Positions 10,338 to 18,435 of a stretch of 64,000 nucleotides of DNA are shown here, piece after piece. The position numbers were made by a program, and so were the translations under genes. The notes below the pieces were generated by a model, which made no database searches, was not told where the DNA came from, and was given only the letters and a program-made list of their open reading frames with translations. This DNA comes from Oricola indica (GTDB taxonomy: Bacteria; Pseudomonadota; Alphaproteobacteria; Rhizobiales; Rhizobiaceae), in assembly GCF_019966595.1 (NCBI RefSeq), contig NZ_JAINFJ010000006.1, forward strand, positions 129,501 to 193,500. Reading direction: 5' to 3'. The first letter of the stretch is position 1. Every line of letters begins with the position of its first letter.

Positions 10338-11140
10338 TGACGACGGAAGGAGGCGCCAAGCCGAAACGGATCCGCCGGCGAGTCGACAAGCTGCCGGAAC
10401 GCGCGCCTGCCGAAGCGGCGCAGTGGATCGCGGTGTTGCCGCTGGGTGCGACCGAGCAGCATGGCCCGCATCTTCCCTTCGAGACCGACAGCCTGATCGC
10501 GGAGGCCGTCGTCGAGAGGCTGATCGAGCGGCTGCCCGATTCCGCGCCAGTTGTTTTCCTGCCGGTCGAAGAGGTGGGCTATTCGCCCGAGCACATGCAT
10601 GTGGCGGGCACGAAGTCGCTGGAATGGGACCAGGCGATCCGCCGCTGGGTGCGCATTGGAGAGCAGGCGCATCGTTCGGGCATCCGAAAATTCGTGATGC
10701 TGAACGCCCATGGCGGAAATTCGCCGCTGATGACCGTCGTTGCGACCGAACTCAGGGTTCGGTTCGACATGCTCGCGGTGGCGACGAGTTGGACACGGTT
10801 CGGCCTGCCCGACGGGATCATGAGCGCCGAGGCGAAGCATCTCGATATCCATGGCGGGCTGATCGAGACGTCCGTCATGCTGGCGACCCATCCGGAGAAG
10901 GTCGCCATGGACAGGGCGGGGGATTTCCCGTCACGTCAGGCCGATTTCATGCGGGATTACCACCATCTGCGCGCCTACGGCCCGCACGCCTTCGGCTGGA
11001 CGATGGAAGACCTCTCGGAAATCGGAGCCGTCGGCAATTCGGGCGGCGCATCGGCGCAGATCGGCGAAAGAATCCTCGATCACGCCGTCGCGGGGCTCCT
11101 CCAGCTCCTTAAGGATATCGAGAAGCACCCGGGATTTTGA
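10337..11140 (+). CDS. Creatininase-family amidohydrolase
   Basis: A 267-residue hydrolase of the creatininase fold. The metal-site motif is GATEQHGPHLPFETD (E40, H42, D51), and NAHGGN and DIHGGLIETS complete the family pattern. Members open cyclic amides such as creatinine or act in riboflavin and cofactor pathways. The ATG at 10337 overlaps the TGA of the deaminase gene (TGATG), which implies coupling and a shared pathway. The 3' end abuts the convergent gene at 11141 with no bases between the two stop codons. The exact substrate is unknown. Confidence 0.85.
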   Translation: MTTEGGAKPKRIRRRVDKLPERAPAEAAQWIAVLPLGATEQHGPHLPFETDSLIAEAVVERLIERLPDSAPVVFLPVEEVGYSPEHMHVAGTKSLEWDQAIRRWVRIGEQAHRSGIRKFVMLNAHGGNSPLMTVVATELRVRFDMLAVATSWTRFGLPDGIMSAEAKHLDIHGGLIETSVMLATHPEKVAMDRAGDFPSRQADFMRDYHHLRAYGPHAFGWTMEDLSEIGAVGNSGGASAQIGERILDHAVAGLLQLLKDIEKHPGF

Positions 11141-11512
11141 TCAGCCGGCGGGCGTCACCGCGACGACGGTGAAGGTGTGCATCTTGCCGTCATGGCCGGA
11201 GATCGAGACGTATTCGCCCTTGTTGAAGCTGTGTTCGCCCAGCCGGAAGCCGGACTCCTCGTCTTCGTCGTCGTCGAAATCGTAGTCGAAGACCCACTGG
11301 CCCTTGCGGTGGCGTTCGAGATAACCGAGTTCGGTGCGCTCGCCGTCCCAGAAACGCTCGACCGTGCAGGCTTCGGGATGCTTCTTCCATTCCGCGCCAT
11401 CGATCTTCATGTCGTCGCCCAGCGGCAAAACGAGATTGTAGCCACGGTTCTTGTTGCCTTCGGGAAAGCCCGGTTCGCGGGCCATTTCGAGGCGGACGGT
11501 GTAAAGCGGCAT
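11141..11512 (-). CDS. Conserved small acidic hypothetical protein
   Basis: A 123-residue soluble protein with no signal or membrane segment. It begins with a strand-like segment (MPLYTVRLEMAR), has a central acidic run (DYDFDDDEDEE) and ends in a beta-rich segment (YVSISGHDGKMHTFTVVAV). I do not recognise a family. Start at 11512 is the first ATG before a convincing strand; an upstream in-frame start would add 20 residues. Its stop codon directly abuts that of the creatininase-family gene on the other strand. Confidence 0.7.
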   Translation of the reverse strand: MPLYTVRLEMAREPGFPEGNKNRGYNLVLPLGDDMKIDGAEWKKHPEACTVERFWDGERTELGYLERHRKGQWVFDYDFDDDEDEESGFRLGEHSFNKGEYVSISGHDGKMHTFTVVAVTPAG

Positions 11513-11701
11513 TCTGGTCTCCCGTAACGTTTTCCGAAGTGTCTGGCATTCGGACGGCGATCGCTTTGACACCGATCAAGCGGGCGATCAACCGCTATTT
11601 CCTGTCCGGTGCATGACGATTATGCGTCGTAGACCGGTAGCAGGGCGGGTCGCGATTGCCTATATGGCGAATGAAACAGACTTGGCCCAGATGAGGCAAT
11701 C

Positions 11702-12778
11702 ATGAGCGAACACTCCATTCCCGTTACCGTGCTGACGGGCTATCTCGGCTCCGGCAAAACCACGCTTCTCAACCGGATTCTCTCTGAAGACCATGGCAAG
11801 CGTTACGCCGTTATCGTCAATGAGTTCGGCGAGATCGGCATCGACAACGATTTGATCGTGGAATCCGACGAGGAAATCTACGAGATGAACAATGGCTGCG
11901 TTTGCTGCACGGTGCGCGGCGATCTCGTGCGCGTGGTCGAGGGGCTTATGCGGCGGCCGGGCCGCTTCGACGCCATCGTCGTGGAAACCACCGGCCTCGC
12001 CGATCCGGCGCCCGTGGCGCAGACCTTCTTCATGGATGACGACGTGCGCGAAAAGACCCGGCTCGACGCCGTGGTCGCGCTGGTCGATGCGAAACACCTG
12101 CCGCTCAGGCTGAAGGACAGCCGCGAGGCGGAGGACCAGATCGCGTTCGCCGATGTCGTGCTGCTCAACAAGACCGACCTGGTTTCGGAAGACGAATTGC
12201 ACGCGCTGGAACACACGATCCGCGCCATCAATCCGCATGCGCGCATCCATCGCACGGAACGGTCCAATATCGGGCTGTCCGAAATCCTCGACCGCGGCGC
12301 TTTCGATCTGCAGCGCGCGCTCGAAAGCGATCCGCATTTCCTCGATCACGATCATCCGGACCATGCCTGCGGGCCGGATTGCGATCACGACCACGATCAT
12401 CACCACCACGATCATGATCACGGGCACCATCACCACCACCACGGCGATGGCGAGCACCACCATCACCATGACGGCATCCATGGTACGACGATCCAGTCGG
12501 TATCGTTGCGGGGCGGCGAGGTCGATCCGCGCAAGTTCATGCCGTGGATCCAAAAGATCACCCAGCTCGACGGGCCGAATATCCTGCGCCTGAAGGGGAT
12601 CATCGCGTTTCCGGACGATCCGCAGCGTTATGTCGTCCAGGGTGTGCACATGATCGTCGAGGGCGATCACGAGCGCGCGTGGAAGGAAAGCGAGAAGCGC
12701 GAAAGCCGCATCGTCTTCATCGGCCGCGAACTCGACCGCGAAAAACTGGAACGCACATTCGCGGCTTGTGCGGTGTAA
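11702..12778 (+). CDS. CobW/COG0523-family GTPase, putative zinc metallochaperone
   Basis: A 358-residue protein. Walker A is GYLGSGKTT (13-21). The metal-binding CxCC motif is at C66-C69 (NNGCVCCTV). [10 protein letters not shown] and NKTD are the switch and base-recognition motifs. Residues ~218-260 form a very His-rich loop with more than 20 histidines, and the C-terminal CobW_C domain follows. These features are typical of zinc-delivery GTPases rather than the cobalamin-pathway CobW. A WD40-repeat gene lies 1.3 kb downstream on the same strand, as is common in this bacterial order, but an opposite-strand transporter gene sits between them. Confidence 0.9.
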   Translation: MSEHSIPVTVLTGYLGSGKTTLLNRILSEDHGKRYAVIVNEFGEIGIDNDLIVESDEEIYEMNNGCVCCTVRGDLVRVVEGLMRRPGRFDAIVVETTGLADPAPVAQTFFMDDDVREKTRLDAVVALVDAKHLPLRLKDSREAEDQIAFADVVLLNKTDLVSEDELHALEHTIRAINPHARIHRTERSNIGLSEILDRGAFDLQRALESDPHFLDHDHPDHACGPDCDHDHDHHHHDHDHGHHHHHHGDGEHHHHHDGIHGTTIQSVSLRGGEVDPRKFMPWIQKITQLDGPNILRLKGIIAFPDDPQRYVVQGVHMIVEGDHERAWKESEKRESRIVFIGRELDREKLERTFAACAV

Positions 12779-12785
12779 GCGAAAG

Positions 12786-12809
12786 GCCCGGCGTTCACTC
12801 GTGCCGGGC
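12786..12809. terminator. Hairpin between the convergent CobW and AI-2E-family genes
   Basis: Seven-base perfect stem (12786-12792 with 12803-12809), 10-base loop, followed on the + strand by a pyrimidine-rich stretch. It is a plausible shared terminator, although no clean T-run is present. Confidence 0.45.
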
Positions 12810-12832
12810 GTCTTCTTCCAGCGCGGCAAATA

Positions 12833-13879
12833 TCACGCGTTATCGCCTGACTTGTCCCCCGGCAGCTCGGTATCCTCGTCGAGATGATCGCGCACCCAGA
12901 GCATCTTGACGAGCACGAATATGACGACTGTCGCCGGCGCGCCGAGGATCGCGCCGGACAGGCCGAACAGCGACGTAAAGGCGAGAACGGTGAAGATTGT
13001 CACCACCGGCGGCAGGCTGACGGTGCGCTTCTGAATGAGCGGAATCAGGAGGATGGCTTCCGCCTGCTGGATCGCGAAGTAGAGAACCGCGACCCAAAGT
13101 GCCAGCCAGGGATCCTCCGAGAAGGCCACGGCGATCGCCGGGACGGCGCTTGATATGGGGCCGACATAAGGGATGAATTCCATCAGTCCTGCCAGCACAC
13201 CGAGACCGAAGGGGCTCGGCACGCCGAGCAAATAGAGCCCGGCCGTGGTGATCACGCCGACGCAGACCATGGCGATCAACTGGCCGATGATCCAGAAACG
13301 CAGCGCTGTCGCGAGTTCGGTCATGACTTCGCGGCCCTTCTCGCGACGCTCCGGCGGGATGAGCTTGAGAAAGCCGTTGCGATAGAGCCCGGGATTGGCG
13401 GCCAGGAAAACGGCGCCCGAGACAACCAGGAACAGGCCGATCACGCTGGATATGACGATCGACGACGCGCCCGTCAGATTGCTGAACAGCGACCCACTGG
13501 AGAGCAGTTGCTCGCCGCGTGCCGACAGCCAATTCTCGATACCGGAGAGACCGAACGTCTTCTCGATGCTGCCAAGAACGTCCGGCATGCGGTCGGCAAG
13601 GTTCATCGCCTCCGCCACGAGCCGCGCGCCCATAAGCGCGAAAAAGGCGGAAATAACAAGGATCGATGTCAGGACGACGATCGTCAGCGAGGCGGTGTCG
13701 CCGAGCCCGGTCCATTTGCAGACGAAGCGCTTCGCCGAGGCGATGACAAGCGACAGCAGGATCGCTCCGAATACGAGAAACAGGAAGCGCTGAAGGTGCC
13801 ATGCCGCGAGCACGAGCAGCGCCACCGCGAGGACGACAAGCAGAGGCTTAACGCGATCGGTCCATTGTTCTGTCGGCAT
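12833..13879 (-). CDS. AI-2E family (PerM-type) transporter
   Basis: A 348-residue inner-membrane protein with about seven to eight transmembrane segments. The N-terminal pair (LLVVLAVALLVLAAWHL, LFLVFGAILLSLVIA) is followed by a soluble region (~75-155). Conserved membrane blocks are LEFIPYVGP-type (LMEFIPYVGPISSAVPA) and IQKRTVSLPPVVTIF. The family includes the proposed AI-2 exporter and sodium/proton antiporters, so the substrate is open. The ATG at 13879 has GGAG upstream and is preferred over a TTG 75 bases further up. It lies antisense between the CobW and WD40 genes. Confidence 0.85.
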   Translation of the reverse strand: MPTEQWTDRVKPLLVVLAVALLVLAAWHLQRFLFLVFGAILLSLVIASAKRFVCKWTGLGDTASLTIVVLTSILVISAFFALMGARLVAEAMNLADRMPDVLGSIEKTFGLSGIENWLSARGEQLLSSGSLFSNLTGASSIVISSVIGLFLVVSGAVFLAANPGLYRNGFLKLIPPERREKGREVMTELATALRFWIIGQLIAMVCVGVITTAGLYLLGVPSPFGLGVLAGLMEFIPYVGPISSAVPAIAVAFSEDPWLALWVAVLYFAIQQAEAILLIPLIQKRTVSLPPVVTIFTVLAFTSLFGLSGAILGAPATVVIFVLVKMLWVRDHLDEDTELPGDKSGDNA

Positions 13880-14052
13880 GCGGTCTCCAGGCTTGCTTGG
13901 CTTTCCGGCGGGGCCCGGTGTGTCCCCGGTCTGAGGGGACAAGTCTTCAAACAAGGCAAAGGTTCCTCTTGACGCGACCGGCCAGAGGGGGGAGTTGTCC
14001 TGCGCCCGCCGGCGGATGCGCCGCTGGCCCGCATCTAAACAAGGACTTGCGC

Positions 14053-15027
14053 ATGCCCACAGTCGCCCCCCTCGATCTCGACGGTTATTGCCTTTTTGCC
14101 GATTTCATCGACGAGACGCCGGTCTATGCGCTGGCCGACGGAACCGTTCACCGTCTCGATCATGGCCATCAGGCGGTCGAGATGCATGACGGAATCACCT
14201 GCGCGACCCGCACACTCGACGGCAAGGCGCTGATCACCGGTGGCGAGGATGGACTCGTTCGCGCGCTCAACGGCGAAGGCGTGGCCGCGGAAATCGGGAC
14301 GGCGGGCAGGAAATGGATCGCGGCGGTGGCGACAGGCCCCAACGGAGCCGTCGCCTGGGCTGCCGGAAAGACCGCCTGGGCGCGGCTCAATGACGGCGCG
14401 GTCAAGGAATTCGCCGAGGAACGTTCCATCGAGGGGCTGGCATTCGCGCCCAAGGGATTGAGGCTTGCGACCGCCCGGTACAATGGCGGAACGCTTCACT
14501 GGGTGGCGACATCCGGCAAACCGGTCGATCTGGAGTGGAAAGGCGCGCACACAAGCGTGATGTTCTCGCCGGACGGCAAATATGTCGTCACGACCATGCA
14601 GGAAAATGCCCTGCATGGATGGCGGCTGGATGACATGAAGCACATGCGCATGTCGGGCTACCCGGCGAAGGTAAAGAGCTGGTCATGGTCGGCCAAGGGC
14701 AAGTGGCTCGCGACCTCGGGCGCGCCGGCAGCCATCGTCTGGCCGTTCTCCGGCAAGGACGGGCCGATGGGCAAGGCGCCGCTCGAACTGGGCACGCGCG
14801 GCGACCAGATGGTGACCGCGGTCGCCTGCCATCCGCAGGAGGATATCGTCGCCGTCGGCTATTCGGACGGGATGGTTCTGGCCGTGCGGTTCGAGGATGG
14901 CAAGGAGGTGCTGCTGCGCCGCGGCGGCAAGGGTCCGGTCTCGGCGCTTGCCTGGGACAAGGACGGTTACCGCGTCGCCTTCGGCTCCGAAGCCGGCGAT
15001 TGCGGCGTCATCGATATCAGGGGTTAG
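14053..15027 (+). CDS. WD40-repeat beta-propeller protein
   Basis: A 324-residue protein made of degenerate WD40 blades, seen as repeated strands such as TRTLDGKALITGGEDGLVRAL, IEGLAFAPKGLRLATARYNGG, SVMFSPDGKYVVTTMQENALHGW and VSALAWDKDGYRVAFGSEAG. No signal peptide or enzyme motif is present, so it is likely a cytosolic scaffold. In many relatives it sits next to a COG0523 GTPase linked to zinc handling, and the same pairing is seen here with one gene between. The start has AAGGA upstream. Its last 11 bases overlap the 3' end of the convergent TetR gene. Confidence 0.85.
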   Translation: MPTVAPLDLDGYCLFADFIDETPVYALADGTVHRLDHGHQAVEMHDGITCATRTLDGKALITGGEDGLVRALNGEGVAAEIGTAGRKWIAAVATGPNGAVAWAAGKTAWARLNDGAVKEFAEERSIEGLAFAPKGLRLATARYNGGTLHWVATSGKPVDLEWKGAHTSVMFSPDGKYVVTTMQENALHGWRLDDMKHMRMSGYPAKVKSWSWSAKGKWLATSGAPAAIVWPFSGKDGPMGKAPLELGTRGDQMVTAVACHPQEDIVAVGYSDGMVLAVRFEDGKEVLLRRGGKGPVSALAWDKDGYRVAFGSEAGDCGVIDIRG

Positions 15028-15622
15028 AAAGAGCCGGCGGCCGGAGGTAACCGATAACCGCCCTGAGAACCCGCTCGCGGATCCGGCCGATATCCGTCTC
15101 GCCGGCCTGCGCAGCACTGTTGACGATCGCCCGGCAGATGGCCACGACATCGCGTGCCGTCGCCACATCGGCACGTGGATCGAGCCGGCGCACGATGTCA
15201 CCAATCGCCGTTTCGATTGCGGCCGCCAGCGCGATTTCCTCGTCATCCAGCGCCAGCTCCGTTTCGGCGCGTTCGAGTTCCATCGCCATGGCGGGGCGCG
15301 CGAATTGGTGGCGCAGGGCGGCATCGACAAGGGCGCCGACGGCGGCAAGCGGATCGTCGCCGTCATCGGAACAGGCCTTGATGCCGTCGAGCAGCGCCGC
15401 CCGCTCGCGGCGCAGCAACTGGGCGATCACCGAGCGCTTGTCGGGGAAATACTGGTAGAGCGAGCCGATGCTCACACCGGCGCGCTCCGCGATACGGTTG
15501 GTCGTGAGTGCCGATGCGCCATCCTCCTCCAGAATGCGAGCCGCCGCCTCGACGATGGCCGCCTCGGTGGCGCGGGCGCGGGCCTGACGGGCCTGTTTTC
15601 TGGGCTGATGCGGCTTGGTCAC
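15017..15622 (-). CDS. TetR-family transcriptional regulator of the darcynin gene
   Basis: A 201-residue repressor. The N-terminal HTH is ALTTNRIAERAGVSIGSLYQYFPDKRSVI, preceded by an Arg-rich arm; the C-terminal part is an all-helical ligand domain. The start is put at a GTG (15622), because a longer TTG-initiated form would begin inside the operator-like palindrome. It is divergent from the darcynin-like gene with one palindrome in the 76-base gap, so it probably represses that gene and itself. Its inducer is unknown. Confidence 0.88.
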   Translation of the reverse strand: MTKPHQPRKQARQARARATEAAIVEAAARILEEDGASALTTNRIAERAGVSIGSLYQYFPDKRSVIAQLLRRERAALLDGIKACSDDGDDPLAAVGALVDAALRHQFARPAMAMELERAETELALDDEEIALAAAIETAIGDIVRRLDPRADVATARDVVAICRAIVNSAAQAGETDIGRIRERVLRAVIGYLRPPALSNP

Positions 15623-15646
15623 CGGCGATTCCGATATGCGAGTTGA

Positions 15647-15670
15647 GAATGTGAGCAATTACTCACATTC
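15647..15670. promoter_or_regulatory. TetR operator candidate between divergent genes
   Basis: Perfect 9-base arms GAATGTGAG (15647-15655) and CTCACATTC (15662-15670) with a 6-base spacer. It is placed centrally between the TetR and darcynin start codons. Confidence 0.75.
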
Positions 15671-15698
15671 TTCGTTTGTACTCAACCGGAGACCCTTG

Positions 15699-16019
15699 AT
15701 GAAACTGACCGTGTTCATGCTGCTCCACGCTCTGCCCGAATGGCTCTCGCTTGAGCGGGCGGAGCGGAACGCCATCGCCGAACAGGCGCTGGCCCATGCC
15801 TTTTCCGACGAGGCAGTACGCCTCCGCTTCTTCGACGCCGAGAGTTTCGACGCGGAGGTGAGCGATGTCGCCATGATCGAAGCGGAGACGCCGGAAGCGC
15901 ATTACTTCGCCATGGAGCGGCTGCGCGACACGCCGCTTCTGGCAAGGCCCTATTTTCGGGTGGTGCGTATCATACCGGCTTACGAGGAGGGATATCGTCA
16001 GTTCGAGGCCGCCGCGTGA
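15699..16019 (+). CDS. Darcynin-family protein
   Basis: A 106-residue protein that matches the darcynin family by pattern: a first strand ending in LPEWLSLERAERN, the FFDAESFDAEVSDVAMIEAE block, HYFAMERLRDTPLLARPYFRVVRIIPAYEEGY, and a short C-terminus. The size and fold suggest a ferredoxin-like alpha/beta barrel related to small monooxygenases and EthD-like proteins, but no enzyme activity is established. A divergent TetR regulator and a shared palindrome point to induction by a small molecule. The call is from recognition, not from a search. Confidence 0.8.
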   Translation: MKLTVFMLLHALPEWLSLERAERNAIAEQALAHAFSDEAVRLRFFDAESFDAEVSDVAMIEAETPEAHYFAMERLRDTPLLARPYFRVVRIIPAYEEGYRQFEAAA

Positions 16020-16047
16020 AAAAGACGACCGAAATCGCCGCTTTCCC

Positions 16048-16127
16048 GGCGGAGAGCAGCGGGGTGGCTGCGCGGGGGATGTGCAAATCCCTTCCAACCC
16101 TGGTTCGAATCCGGGGCGAGGCCTCCA
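16048..16127 (+). pseudogene. tRNA-Cys-like relic (GCA anticodon)
   Basis: An 80-base segment that keeps the hallmarks of a bacterial tRNA-Cys: a D-arm (GCAG/CTGC), the TGCAAATCC anticodon region with GCA, a T-arm around TTCGAAT, and a 3' end in TCCA with the U discriminator base of tRNA-Cys. It departs from a working tRNA. The anticodon loop is 8 bases instead of 7. The T-stem/acceptor junction holds one extra base. Only about four of seven acceptor pairs form. It is best read as a decayed or duplicated tRNA-Cys gene, perhaps left by integration. A functional but odd tRNA is less likely. Confidence 0.5.
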
Positions 16128-16161
16128 TTCCAAGGTCAGGTCGAAGCGGCCTTAGTATGTG

Positions 16162-16557
16162 CTACGACGATCTGGACAGGGTATATTTGGCCAGCAACTC
16201 CGAGATCATCGGATCGGTGTGATCTTTCACGGGGGCATCGCTCTTGTCGCGATGCCGGTAAAATTCTCCGGCATCGAATGCCTCATAGACTTCGTAGAAC
16301 GGATAAGGCACCTGATCCCCGGCGCTCTCGGCTAAGCCGTCGAGCACCGAATTCCAAAGCTCGTTCATGATGCTGTCGCACACCGTGTAGCTCAATTCAC
16401 CGCTCTGGTACTTCCACGCCAGGTTAATGCTGATCTCGTTGTAAAAGGCCCAATTGCTCAGAGAGCCGGCCCAACGCACAATGTCGTCTTTCCGTATCTT
16501 CGAAGAATGATCCGCGCGAAACCTTTCGACAAATTCCGACAACGCATCCTGTGTCAT
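16162..16557 (-). CDS. Orphan hypothetical protein of AT-richer composition
   Basis: A 131-residue soluble, acidic, helix-rich protein with many aromatic residues (WAGSLSNWAFYNEISINLAWKY). I do not recognise a family. Its size and acidity would fit a small immunity-type or adaptor protein, but nothing shows this. Base composition is visibly more AT-rich than that of neighbouring genes, which suggests transfer. It lies directly beside the tRNA-Cys relic. The ATG at 16557 is preferred; a TTG at 16602 would add 15 residues. Neither has a clear ribosome-binding site. Confidence 0.6.
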   Translation of the reverse strand: MTQDALSEFVERFRADHSSKIRKDDIVRWAGSLSNWAFYNEISINLAWKYQSGELSYTVCDSIMNELWNSVLDGLAESAGDQVPYPFYEVYEAFDAGEFYRHRDKSDAPVKDHTDPMISELLAKYTLSRSS

Positions 16558-16628
16558 CTGCTGGCTCGCATTTTCCGGGTGTGACCTATCAAAGGCACTC
16601 AACTGTATGCAGCGGATCGCTGCAGTAT

Positions 16629-16673
16629 AAAAGGCGGCGCGGGAGCTTCCTCCCGCGCTTGGTCCGCGCCGCC
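16629..16673 (-). terminator. Terminator of the GNAT gene with two alternative stems
   Basis: On the minus strand, a 10-bp outer stem (16673-16664 with 16642-16633) ends directly at a TTTT run. Inside it, a 9-bp stem (16658-16650 with 16645-16637) with a 4-base loop competes for the same bases. Confidence 0.7.
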
Positions 16674-16698
16674 ATCGGCCCCCGCCGATAACTCCTGA

Positions 16699-17274
16699 TT
16701 ATGCCACGAGGCGCAGCTTGCTCGGTTTCGAGACCTTTTCGCCGGAGGCGACGACCATGCCGGCGGCGCCATCAAGGAAGCCCTCGACCAGTTCGATTGC
16801 CAGGAAACGGTCGCGCTCGACCGGTCCCGGCAGGGCCAGCGTGCCGGTCTTTTCCGCCGAAAAACCGAAACGCGCATAGTAGGGCGCATCGCCAACCAGC
16901 AGCACCGCGCCGTGGCCGAGGCGGGCTGCCTCCGAAAGCGCATGGCGCATCAGAAGCGAACCGGTGCCGGTACCCTTCGCGTCCGGATCGACGGCGAGCG
17001 GCCCCAGCATCAACGCGGAAACCGAGTGGCCATCGGCGTCGATGCCCGCGGAAACGTTCCACAGCCGCACGGTGCCGATCACGTTGGCCGCGTTGTCGCG
17101 CGCCACGAAAGCAAGCCCTTCGGCCGGCTTGCGGCCGGCGCGAAGTTTCTGCGAGGTCTTCTTTTTCCAGTTGGGCGACATTGCGCGCGCCAGCACGGCG
17201 TCGCGGGTTGCGACGTCGGCCGCGGATTCGAGCGCAATGGTGACGGCGTCGCCGTCATGAACCAGCGAGTTCAT
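16699..17274 (-). CDS. GNAT-family N-acetyltransferase
   Basis: A 191-residue acetyl-CoA-dependent transferase. The core motif A is LGPLAVDPDAKGTGTGSLLMRHAL (~90-113), with the pyrophosphate-binding GTGTGS loop. VLLVGDAPYYARFGF is motif B and shows the subfamily that acts on small molecules or proteins. The C-terminal ~45 residues are the extension usual in the YhbS-like group. The gene is followed by a strong terminator and lies 26 bases downstream of the ornithine decarboxylase gene, so the two could share a transcript. Substrate unknown. Confidence 0.85.
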   Translation of the reverse strand: MNSLVHDGDAVTIALESAADVATRDAVLARAMSPNWKKKTSQKLRAGRKPAEGLAFVARDNAANVIGTVRLWNVSAGIDADGHSVSALMLGPLAVDPDAKGTGTGSLLMRHALSEAARLGHGAVLLVGDAPYYARFGFSAEKTGTLALPGPVERDRFLAIELVEGFLDGAAGMVVASGEKVSKPSKLRLVA

Positions 17275-17300
17275 TGTCGTATTCCCGAAAGCGCGTGCGG

Positions 17301-18434
17301 TCAGATGACGTAGGAGCGCAACGGCTCGAAGCCGTTGAACGCGACGGCCGAATAGGTCGTCGTGTAGGCTCCAGTGCCTTCGATCAGAACCTCGTCGCCG
17401 ATGGTCAGGGACAGCGGCAGCGGATAGGGCGTCTTTTCGTAGAGCACGTCGGCGGAGTCGCAGGTCGGTCCGGCCAGAACGCAGGGCTCCGCGGCATCGC
17501 CGTCACGCGGGGTGACGATGTTGTAGCGGATGGCTTCGTCCATGGTTTCGGCGAGGCCGCCGAACTTGCCGATGTCGAGATAGACCCAGCGCACGTTGTC
17601 GTTGTCGGACTTCTTCGACACCAGTACGACTTCCGACTTGATGACGCCCGCATTGCCGACCATGCCGCGGCCCGGCTCGATGATCGTTTCCGGGATACGG
17701 TTGCCGAAATGCTTGCGCAGCGCGTCGAAGATCGCCTGGCCGTAGGCCTTCGCCGTGGGCACGTCCTTGAGGTAACGGGTCGGGAAACCGCCGCCCATAT
17801 TGACCATCTTCAGGGTGATGCCCTTTTCCGACATGCGCTCGAACACCCAGCGAGCGTCTGCCAGCGCCTTGTCCCATGCGGCGAGGTGGGTCATCTGCGA
17901 GCCGACATGGAAAGAGACGCCATAGGCGGTGAGGCCGAGGCGCGCGGCGTGTGCGAGGACATCGACGGCCATTTTCGGTGCGCAGCCGAATTTGCGCGAC
18001 AGCGGCCACTCGGCGCCTTCGCCGTCGGTGAGGACGCGGCAGAAAACCTGCGCACCCGGTGCGGAACGGGCGATCTTCTCGACTTCCTCGACGCAGTCGA
18101 CGGCGAAAAGACGGATGCCGAGTTCGTGGGCGCGCGCGATGTCGCGTTCCTTCTTGATGGTGTTGCCGAAGGAGATGCGTTCAGCGGTCGCACCGGCGTC
18201 GAGCGCCATCTCGATTTCGGCCACGGACGCCGTGTCGAAAGAGGAGTTGAGCGATGCGAGGAGCTTCAGGATCTCGGGCGCGGGATTGGCCTTGACGGCG
18301 TAGAAGATGCGGCTGTCCGGCAGCGCCTTGGTGAAGGCGCAATAGTTGTCGCGCACGACGTCGAGATCGACGACGAGGCAAGGGGAAGCGGGGCGGCGGG
18401 TGGCGAGGAAGTCATGGATGCGTGCGGTCGTCAT
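17301..18434 (-). CDS. Ornithine (lysine) decarboxylase, alanine-racemase fold
   Basis: A 377-residue PLP enzyme of the eukaryotic-type ODC group. The PLP lysine is K48 in FYAVKANP. The Gly-rich phosphate loop MGGGFPTRY and the EPGRGMVG motif are present. C325 in CDSADVLYEK is the catalytic cysteine donated across the dimer interface. It makes putrescine from ornithine, and some members also use lysine. A leader of some 350 bases with a terminator hairpin lies upstream, which suggests control before the coding region, as known for alphaproteobacterial ornithine decarboxylases. Confidence 0.92.
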   Translation of the reverse strand: MTTARIHDFLATRRPASPCLVVDLDVVRDNYCAFTKALPDSRIFYAVKANPAPEILKLLASLNSSFDTASVAEIEMALDAGATAERISFGNTIKKERDIARAHELGIRLFAVDCVEEVEKIARSAPGAQVFCRVLTDGEGAEWPLSRKFGCAPKMAVDVLAHAARLGLTAYGVSFHVGSQMTHLAAWDKALADARWVFERMSEKGITLKMVNMGGGFPTRYLKDVPTAKAYGQAIFDALRKHFGNRIPETIIEPGRGMVGNAGVIKSEVVLVSKKSDNDNVRWVYLDIGKFGGLAETMDEAIRYNIVTPRDGDAAEPCVLAGPTCDSADVLYEKTPYPLPLSLTIGDEVLIEGTGAYTTTYSAVAFNGFEPLRSYVI

Positions 18435-18435
18435 G

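Noticed and set aside
12342-12480. Dense CAC/CAT/GAT repeats, first seen as a possible satellite or CRISPR-like repeat
   Set aside because: They encode the His/Asp-rich metal loop of the CobW-family protein. The unit is one codon and there are no spacers. The same applies to the His-rich loop at 21142-21240 in the NicO gene.
14053-15622. The 11-base overlap of the WD40 and TetR genes as a sign of a wrong stop or frameshift
   Set aside because: Both proteins end in a normal way for their families. Short convergent overlaps are common in compact genomes.
15663-16133. A minus-strand frame containing GFEPG-like residues near the tRNA-Cys relic
   Set aside because: This type of peptide is the known artefact of translating the antisense of a tRNA T-arm. 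It also overlaps the darcynin gene.
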